Assembly (NCBI GenBank): GCA_020200675.1
Contig: JAIVIG010000013.1
Location: forward strand, 1-20,073
Reading direction: 5' to 3'
Origin: Actinomycetota bacterium
GTDB lineage: Bacteria > Actinomycetota > Rubrobacteria > Rubrobacterales > Rubrobacteraceae
DNA length: 20,073 bases
Of the stretch, positions 14,889-20,073 are shown one piece after another. Position numbers and translations under genes: made by a program. The notes beneath the pieces are model-generated. The model was given only the letters and a program-made list of their open reading frames with translations, ran no database searches and was not told the DNA's origin. The number at the start of each line of letters is the position of its first letter. Position 1 is the first letter of the stretch.

Positions 14889-15248
14889 ATGCAAGAGAAG
14901 CAACGGGTGGCCGACATGGCCGTCGAGGTCCTGGCGCGTCAGGCGGGGGCTCGCGCAGAATGGACCGGGGAACCGCTCGAAGAAGCGCTAAAGGCTGTTC
15001 TAGAAACCGAGGCTGGCCAACAGCTTACGGGGCTGCGAGACGGGCCACACCGCGACGAGGAGGCGGAACGGTGGCAGGATGAGCTTGCGCCGAAGTGGGC
15101 CAAGAAGCGCAGACAAGCTCGACAAGAGGAGCGTAGCCTGGCCAGCCTGGTCCAACGAGACGCTGCTTGTGAGCAGTTCATGCAGGCTGCGCCGCGGAAG
15201 GAAGGCCAGCTAGCCGGGAGGCGACAGTCGATAGGAAGGTACGAGTGA
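14889..15248 (+). CDS. Hypothetical protein, charged and helical
   Basis: A 119-residue protein with no recognised domain. The first half (QRVADMAVEVLARQAG...GEPLEEALKAVLETEAGQQL) looks like two amphipathic helices. The middle (RDGPHRDEEAERWQDELAPK) and the stretch WAKKRRQARQEERSL are highly charged. ATG 14889 follows the purine-rich GGGAAAGGGA; the frame is open to 14820, but that extension overlaps the TTGACA and lacks a ribosome site. Its TGA is directly followed by the ATG of the next gene with no gap, so the two are surely co-translated. Not a known toxin-antitoxin family that I recognise, although the two-small-gene layout would fit one. Confidence 0.65.
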   Translation: MQEKQRVADMAVEVLARQAGARAEWTGEPLEEALKAVLETEAGQQLTGLRDGPHRDEEAERWQDELAPKWAKKRRQARQEERSLASLVQRDAACEQFMQAAPRKEGQLAGRRQSIGRYE

Positions 15249-15650
15249 ATGACCCAGATCATCGAGATCATCAAAAAAGCGCAATACGACACCCTCGAAG
15301 TTCCCTTCGGTAAGAGCTACCGTTGGCATCAGGCGCATGTCGTTCTTGAGTGCGACTGCGGCGAGAAGCAGACCTTCAAGATGTCGGCCCTCACCGATTC
15401 TAGGGCCGTCTGCGCATGTGGGGCGGACCTTACGGCCGACATCCAAGAGAAGCTGCAAGAAGGACATCAGCCAGAGGCACAGGGACAGATGCTAGAGGAC
15501 TATGAGGCAACTCACCACCCCTGGCTCCACGACCCCCGAGCCCAGGCAGAACAACACCTACGAGACGAAGCTGCTTATCCCGAGGGCTCCCCCTGGCGCT
15601 ACAACGACATCACGTCGCGTGGTACGGATAATGAACGAAGTGTCCAATAA
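15249..15650 (+). CDS. Hypothetical protein with CxC...CxC zinc-knuckle
   Basis: A 133-residue protein starting on the base after the upstream stop codon. Two knuckles, ECDCGEK (C35, C37) and VCACGAD (C55, C57), 18 residues apart, form a likely zinc ribbon; H27 and H30 lie just before them. The N-terminus (TQIIEIIKKAQYDTLEVPF) could be a helix plus strand. The C-terminal half is acidic, rich in His and Gln (DYEATHHPWLHDPRAQAEQH), and probably flexible. Zinc ribbons of this sort often bind nucleic acid or act as protein docking sites, but no specific role can be claimed. Operon partner of the preceding hypothetical gene; the cluster ends here. Confidence 0.65.
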   Translation: MTQIIEIIKKAQYDTLEVPFGKSYRWHQAHVVLECDCGEKQTFKMSALTDSRAVCACGADLTADIQEKLQEGHQPEAQGQMLEDYEATHHPWLHDPRAQAEQHLRDEAAYPEGSPWRYNDITSRGTDNERSVQ

Positions 15651-16253
15651 TATCCCTCTCTGGGCTAGGGAACTCGTGAATTAGACTCGCTCTTGCCGGG
15701 CCGAGAGAAACGGCGTGAGCGCTTCCGAGGAGCGGTGGAATGAACCGGAATCTATTCTGCTCTTGCAGCGCGCCGCCAAGCTAGTGGCCGGAATCGAGGC
15801 TACGGGGGTGCGGATGGCGCAGGGCGACCAGGCGAGCTATGCCACGCTCGCCTGGTCGCGGCGCACGACGCTCGGGATATAGCTGCTTACCGAGCCGCCC
15901 TCGAAGGGTACGAGGATTGCGCCCGCAACGCATACCGGAAGGCGAAGGGGGGGAGAAAAAAGCGTGAGGGAAGCTGACATAGCTCGGATTGTCTCGGCCC
16001 CTGTTTCGTACCCTCGAGGCTTAGGAGTTTCCGCGAAACACGTCTTCTAGGCAGTTCATGAATAGAGGCAATCTACCCCGTAACTAGGTGCAAGCTCTTT
16101 AGATTCTTGTAGCCTGCTGGACTTCACATGTTCCTATGCCCGCGTGTGATAGTCTTCGCAAGATGTAGAGAGGCGACGGCAGATGGCAGTCTCGCGAGAC
16201 TCGCGCTCCTCCTGCCGAGTTCCTCTGGAGACCGTCGGAGGTACGAAGCCCCC
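15651..16253. other. 600-base gap with decayed coding sequence
   Basis: No complete gene is supported. GTG 15715 opens a 55-residue frame (SASEERWNEPESILLLQRAA...) that stops at TAG 15880-15882. A second frame over the end of it and beyond gives ARLVAAHDARDIAAYRAALE and GYEDCARNAYRKAKGGEKSV and runs to about 16050. Both pieces look protein-like and may be one frameshifted gene. From about 16050 to 16250 I see nothing except the leader of sufS: no tRNA, terminator or clear promoter. The sufS frame is open back to 16128, but this part is arginine-rich and not family-like. Confidence 0.45.
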
Positions 16254-17480
16254 ATGTATGACGTAGAGAAAGTGCGTACGGAGTTCCCTATCCTGGGGCG
16301 CAAGGTGGGCGGCAAAGACCTTGTCTACCTGGACAACGCTGCGACCTCCCAGAAGCCGCGGCGGGTTCTCGAAGCCCTGAACGAGTACTATGAGGAGCAC
16401 AACGCCAACATCCACCGCGGGGTGCACCGCCTCTCTGAGGAAGCCACATCGGCCTACGAAGGCTCTAGGAGGAAGGTCGCCCGCTTTCTCGGCGCGCCGG
16501 AAGAGACCGGCCTCGTCTTCACTAGGGGCACGACCGAGTCCGTAAACCTCGTCGCCCACGCATGGGGCCGCAAAGAGCTCCGCGAAGGCGACGAGGTGGT
16601 GCTTACCGAGGTCGAGCATCACTCGAACCTCGTCCCCTGGCAGCTCGCCGCCAGAGCCACCGGCGCCAAGCTGCGCTTTGTCCCCGTTCTGGAGGACGGC
16701 ACGCTCGACATGGAGGAGGCGGCACGCTTGATCGGCCCGAGGACGAAGATGGTCGCCGCCGTGCACGCCTCGAACGTGCTCGCTACTATAAACCCGGTCG
16801 AGCGGCTAGCGGAGCTGGCACACGAGGCAGGAGCCTTGATGCTGGTGGACGGGGCGCAGAGCGCGCCGCACCTGCCGGTGAACGTGGAGGCTTTGGGGTG
16901 CGACTTCTTCGCGTGCAGCGGGCACAAGATGCTGGGACCCACGGGCGTGGGAGTGCTTTGGGGCCGGCCAGAGGTCCTAGAGGAGATGGACCCGTTTCTT
17001 GGTGGGGGGGAGATGATCCGGGAGGTCCACCTCGACCACTCCACTTGGAACGACCCGCCCCACAAGTTCGAGGCAGGCACTATGAACATAGGCCAGGTCG
17101 TCGGCCTCGGGGCCGCCGTAGACTACCTCAAGGGCCTAAGGATGGAGAACGTTCGGGAGCACGAGCGCAGGCTCGGGGAGTACGCCTACCAACGACTCTC
17201 AGAACTCGAAGGGATCACCATTCACGGCCCGACAGAGGACCGCACGGGGATTGCATCCTTTACCCTGCCCGACGTGCATCCGCACGACCTCTCCCAGCTC
17301 CTAGACGAGGAGGGCATAGCCATTCGCAGCGGACATCACTGCACCCAACCGCTTATGCGGCGCCTCGGCGTCGTGGCCACCGCAAGGGCAAGCTTCTACC
17401 TCTACAACACAGAAGAAGAGGTCGACGCCCTGGTCGACGCCCTCGCGAGAGCCCGCGAGTTCTTCGGAGCTTTCGTCTAA
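16254..17480 (+). CDS. sufS: Cysteine desulfurase SufS
   Basis: A 408-residue class II (SufS/CsdB-type) pyridoxal-phosphate enzyme that removes sulfur from cysteine to supply Fe-S cluster assembly. LDNAATSQKP (26-35) and NIHRGVHRLSEEAT (52-65) are family motifs. H122-H123 stack with and orient the cofactor, and K225 in SGHKMLGPTG forms the PLP Schiff base. C363 in RSGHHCTQP is the sulfur-accepting Cys, one residue off the E. coli numbering (226 and 364), so the start ATG 16254 is well supported even though GGAGG lies about 11 bases upstream. SufS homologues also act as selenocysteine lyases in vitro. It is followed seven bases later by sufU. No sufB, sufC or sufD lies next to it here. Confidence 0.95.
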   Translation: MYDVEKVRTEFPILGRKVGGKDLVYLDNAATSQKPRRVLEALNEYYEEHNANIHRGVHRLSEEATSAYEGSRRKVARFLGAPEETGLVFTRGTTESVNLVAHAWGRKELREGDEVVLTEVEHHSNLVPWQLAARATGAKLRFVPVLEDGTLDMEEAARLIGPRTKMVAAVHASNVLATINPVERLAELAHEAGALMLVDGAQSAPHLPVNVEALGCDFFACSGHKMLGPTGVGVLWGRPEVLEEMDPFLGGGEMIREVHLDHSTWNDPPHKFEAGTMNIGQVVGLGAAVDYLKGLRMENVREHERRLGEYAYQRLSELEGITIHGPTEDRTGIASFTLPDVHPHDLSQLLDEEGIAIRSGHHCTQPLMRRLGVVATARASFYLYNTEEEVDALVDALARAREFFGAFV

Positions 17481-17487
17481 AGAACCC

Positions 17488-17937
17488 ATGATGCGTGAGC
17501 TCTACACCCAGGTGATCATGGACCACTGCCAGCGCCCCCGGAACCGGGGCAAGCTCGAGGATGCAGACCTGGAGGAGCACCTCCTCAACCCCCTTTGCGG
17601 CGACGAGGTGGTGGTCTACGCCGCCTTCGACGGAGACAGGGTCGCCGAGGTGAGGTTCAGCGGGCGGGGTTGCGCTATCTCCCAGGCCTCGGCCTCGATG
17701 ATGACCGAACGGCTATCGGGCAAAAGCCTAAAGGAGGCCGAAGCCGAGATAGAGATGTTCAAGGAACAGATGGTCGGCAAAAAGGAGTTCCCGAAGCTCG
17801 ACGACCTAGCGGCCCTCAAGGGCGTCGTGAAGTATCCTTCCCGCGTCAAGTGCGCGAGTCTGGCTTGGAGCGCTTTCCATGAAGGGTTGTCGAAGGGCGG
17901 AAGAGGCTCGGAGGAACTCGCCATCCCAGAAGAATGA
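17488..17937 (+). CDS. sufU: SufU, Fe-S assembly sulfur-transfer/scaffold protein
   Basis: A 149-residue IscU/SufU-like protein. The conserved metal and sulfur ligands are C37 and D39 in NPLCGDE, C62 in GRGCAISQAS and C122 in RVKCASLAW. The insert of about 18-20 residues between the second and third Cys regions (EAEAEIEMFKEQMVGKKEF) is the feature that separates zinc-binding SufU from IscU. In Gram-positive bacteria SufU docks on SufS and accepts its persulfide by zinc-ligand swapping. Two ATG codons are adjacent (17488, 17491); either could be used. It is the second gene of a sufS-sufU operon. Stop at 17937, 68 bases before the convergent methionine synthase gene. Confidence 0.93.
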   Translation: MMRELYTQVIMDHCQRPRNRGKLEDADLEEHLLNPLCGDEVVVYAAFDGDRVAEVRFSGRGCAISQASASMMTERLSGKSLKEAEAEIEMFKEQMVGKKEFPKLDDLAALKGVVKYPSRVKCASLAWSAFHEGLSKGGRGSEELAIPEE

Positions 17938-18005
17938 AGCAATTTTATGCCCTCAGACGTCATGGATTTCGGAGAGCGATGTTCATGCCAACAGCTTACA
18001 TTCAT

Positions 18006-19163
18006 TTAGGAACCGTTGAGCGTCACCTCGGCGAGCCTGGTGCCCTCGACCATGTTCTTCATCTTCTCTAAAGAGACCTCCCAGGTGCGGGTCCTCAAGC
18101 CGCAGTCGGTGTTGACCTCGATGCGCTCGGGACCGAGCACCTCCGATGCGTAGAGGATACGGTCGCGGACGAGTTCTGGGGATTCGATATAGTCCGTGTG
18201 GATGTCTATGACCCCCAACCCGATCTTGCCGTCCCACGCGCTTTCTCTAAACCTCGGTAGAACATCGTAGCCTGGCCGATCTTCGGCCTGCGTGCCGAGC
18301 TCCAAGGAGTCGCGGTTCGAGAACTCGAGCTGCAGCTCGTAGCAGTTGTCGAGCTCTTCGATGTGTGGGAAGAGGGAGGTGTAGTCGGAGAAGCAGATAT
18401 GGATGCTGGCACGAGCGTCTATGCCCTCGTGGGTGGCGTTGAAGGTCTCGACGACGAGCGGAACCTCCTCGGGGCGGGTGGTAGCGGCGGGTTCGTCGAT
18501 CTGGACCCAATCTGCCCCAGCCTCGACGAGGCCCAGAACGTTCGGACGGACCACGTCGCGTGCCGCGTCCACGCCGAACCTCCGCCGGGGCTCGGTCCTT
18601 TGCTGCGCGGGGGCGCCGAGGAGAGAGCCGTTCCTGGCGTAGTACTCGTCGTAGGACCAGTCCATGATGGTGTAGGCGCCGGTGAAGGGGATCTTGACCT
18701 GCCGGTCGGTGTGGGACCGGACGAACTCGTACTCCTCTAGGTCGTATACCGTTTCGACGAGAGGCTTCTCGGTGACGGCGGCCTTGGTGTAGTATTTGTT
18801 GTCCCAGGAGCGTACCGTTCCGCGGGGCTCGAAGCCCTTCGCGTGGCGGACGGCGTGATCGTACATCTCGCTCCGACGCTGCTCGCCGTCGTAGACCACG
18901 TCGAGGCCGGCGCTTTCTAGCAGCCGTATGCCGTACAGTGCCGAGTAATCTTGTATCTTGGCCTTCTCTTCCTCCGAGAAGCCTGTGCCTTTCCTGAGAA
19001 CCTCCACGAGTTCCTCGACGTTCGCTACGCCGAGGCGCTTGCCCCACACACGAGCGTCCTCGACATCGCTATCCTCTACTGACCGGCCAACGATGGACTT
19101 CACGCGCCAGCCGGGCTTGGCGAGGCTCCCTATCTCTCTGGTTACAAAGCGTACCTCGTTCAC
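18006..19163 (-). CDS. MetE-like cobalamin-independent methionine synthase, catalytic (zinc) subunit or stand-alone enzyme
   Basis: A 385-residue protein of the MetE C-terminal/UROD-like barrel family, which transfers a methyl group to homocysteine thiolate on zinc. All four zinc ligands expected from MetE are visible: H255 and C257 in HICF, E280 in LQLEFSN and C354 in NTDCGL. The barrel motifs WVQIDEPA, GLGVIDIHTDYIE and LRTRTWE are typical. It is half the length of full MetE (about 750 residues), so it either works without the folate-binding N-terminal half or pairs with the upstream gene. The start is GTG 19163, overlapping the stop of that gene by four bases (GTGA). It could be one of the folate-independent core methionine synthases. 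Confidence 0.88.
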   Translation of the reverse strand: MNEVRFVTREIGSLAKPGWRVKSIVGRSVEDSDVEDARVWGKRLGVANVEELVEVLRKGTGFSEEEKAKIQDYSALYGIRLLESAGLDVVYDGEQRRSEMYDHAVRHAKGFEPRGTVRSWDNKYYTKAAVTEKPLVETVYDLEEYEFVRSHTDRQVKIPFTGAYTIMDWSYDEYYARNGSLLGAPAQQRTEPRRRFGVDAARDVVRPNVLGLVEAGADWVQIDEPAATTRPEEVPLVVETFNATHEGIDARASIHICFSDYTSLFPHIEELDNCYELQLEFSNRDSLELGTQAEDRPGYDVLPRFRESAWDGKIGLGVIDIHTDYIESPELVRDRILYASEVLGPERIEVNTDCGLRTRTWEVSLEKMKNMVEGTRLAEVTLNGS

Positions 19164-20073
19164 GTTACTGCCCCTTCTTCGAGGTTCTGATCCTTCAAGA
19201 TCCTGGCCGCGGCACCGAGGCGCAGCACCTTCTCGCGGGCTATTTTCTCCGGCACGAACTGCAGATCCCCGTTCGGTACGAGGTGCAGCTCCGGCCCCTC
19301 CATCTCTGCGATGAGGCTATGTGCAAACTCGGCCAGCTCTTCGGGCTCCTCCAGAAGAGAGTTTCGGGCGTCCACGACCCCCGCGAGTAGCGTCTTCGGG
19401 AACGGGCGCGGCAGCGCCATGACGTCCGTCGCGTAGAAGTCCACCCCAATGGCGTCGACCGGCAGCTCCAGGAGCTCTCCGAGCACGTCCCCGGCATCCC
19501 CGAACGGCAGCTGGAGGGCCAGCGGCAACGGGCTCGCGAGCGCCTCTAAAGCTTCGAAGAGTCCGTGAAGGTCGCTCCTCTTGCCGAAGAGCGCCGTCTC
19601 CTGCAGCACCACGTAGGCGCAGCCGTTTCCGGCGAGCCACCTTATCTGTGGCCCGAGTATCCCTTCCGCAACCGCCCGCGGTTCGATCTCCCCCGCGGCC
19701 CATTCGGCCAAAGAGTGGGGAGAGGGTAGCGTGGCCACCCACCGGCTGCGAGGAAGGTCTCCGATCCGGAAAAACGGCTCGGCGAGCGGCTCGACCAATC
19801 TCGGCCTCTCCATCTCGACCGCCGGAGCCCGGTAGAACGTGTTCGTGTTCAAAAAGCGCGTCAGAGGGCCGGTGCGCAGCCCCTCCGCCGCCGTGTCGAA
19901 CGGCCGGAAGATGTCCTGCCAGTTCAGCAGGCCATCCGAGAAGTAGTCGAGACCTGCCTCCCTCTGGGCGTAGAGAAAAGCTCGTAGATCCGCATCCTGC
20001 TGAGCGGCGACCGCCTCTTCGGTTGCACGGCCCCGGTCCAGGTCTCGCGTCGCCTGCACAAGCTCCTCCGAGC
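19160..20073 (-). CDS. MetE/UROD-like paralogue lacking zinc ligands (partial, N-terminus outside window)
   Basis: The frame is open to the window edge and the residues before the first internal GTG at 20059 (SEEL, then VQATRDLDRGRATEE) fit a MetE-like N-terminus, so the true start is outside. Recognisable MetE-like pieces are REAGLDYFSDGLLNWQDIFR, LVEPLAEPFFRIGDLPRSRW, the Leu-rich barrel strands and the HLVPNGDLQFVPE that stands where the zinc-binding TDCGL motif would be. No HxC or Cys is present at the zinc positions, so this subunit should not bind the catalytic zinc. It resembles the non-catalytic N-terminal barrel of MetE. It overlaps the downstream catalytic gene by four bases, indicating coupled translation at similar amounts. 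Confidence 0.8.
   Translation of the reverse strand, partial: SEELVQATRDLDRGRATEEAVAAQQDADLRAFLYAQREAGLDYFSDGLLNWQDIFRPFDTAAEGLRTGPLTRFLNTNTFYRAPAVEMERPRLVEPLAEPFFRIGDLPRSRWVATLPSPHSLAEWAAGEIEPRAVAEGILGPQIRWLAGNGCAYVVLQETALFGKRSDLHGLFEALEALASPLPLALQLPFGDAGDVLGELLELPVDAIGVDFYATDVMALPRPFPKTLLAGVVDARNSLLEEPEELAEFAHSLIAEMEGPELHLVPNGDLQFVPEKIAREKVLRLGAAARILKDQNLEEGAVT

Noticed and set aside
14642..14917. Minus-strand 91-codon frame running from the IS edge
   Set aside because: It covers the short plus-strand ORF, its ribosome site and the start of the 119-residue gene; no domain, no ribosome site.
1..20073. CRISPR arrays, tRNA or rRNA genes
   Set aside because: No regularly spaced repeats, no GGTTCGAATCC-type T-arm in a cloverleaf context and no rRNA-like sequence were seen on either strand.

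Overview
The window is high-GC DNA from a Gram-positive actinobacterium, most likely Rubrobacter or a close relative. The evidence is the high GC combined with frequent ATA isoleucine codons, an F420/LLM-type oxidoreductase, a PknB-like membrane kinase with a PASTA domain, and an adjacent SufS-SufU pair. This is a judgement from codon usage and gene families, not from a marker gene.

Layout. Positions 1-4200 hold the end of a membrane protein, a broken Tat-exported intradiol dioxygenase gene, and two SDR-family NAD-dependent epimerase/dehydratases in divergent orientation. The second of these is translationally coupled to a zinc alcohol dehydrogenase. Positions 4211-6223 (minus) hold a quinone oxidoreductase/LLM oxidoreductase operon. 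Positions 6344-8406 hold a GrpB-family protein and the Ser/Thr kinase. Positions 8494-11601 hold two tandem benzoylformate-decarboxylase-like ThDP enzymes. The first copy has lost about 48 residues in frame. The first ~310 bases of the two copies are almost identical while the remainder has diverged.

The main discovery candidate is at 11644-12390 (minus). It is a peroxiredoxin-like gene whose peroxidatic cysteine codon is an in-frame UGA (motif W-UGA-P-Y-C). Directly downstream is a stem-loop with a GGUC apical loop, placed as in bacterial SECIS elements. Read through, it gives one continuous 248-residue selenoprotein. A conventional gene caller would split it or call it a pseudogene.

Positions 12540-16250 look like an accessory island. 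It holds a hicBA toxin-antitoxin pair, a coiled-coil membrane protein whose 5' end is cut by a dead IS982-like element (perfect outer inverted repeats, CTAG at both ends, at least three frameshifts), a two-gene operon of unknown function with a CxC...CxC zinc-knuckle protein, a short ORF with an in-frame UAG, and a region of decayed coding sequence. From 16254 core metabolism resumes: sufS-sufU (Fe-S cluster sulfur donor and scaffold), then convergently a pair of MetE-like genes that overlap by four bases. The downstream member carries all four zinc ligands. The upstream member carries none and runs off the window. Together they resemble a methionine synthase split into two polypeptides.
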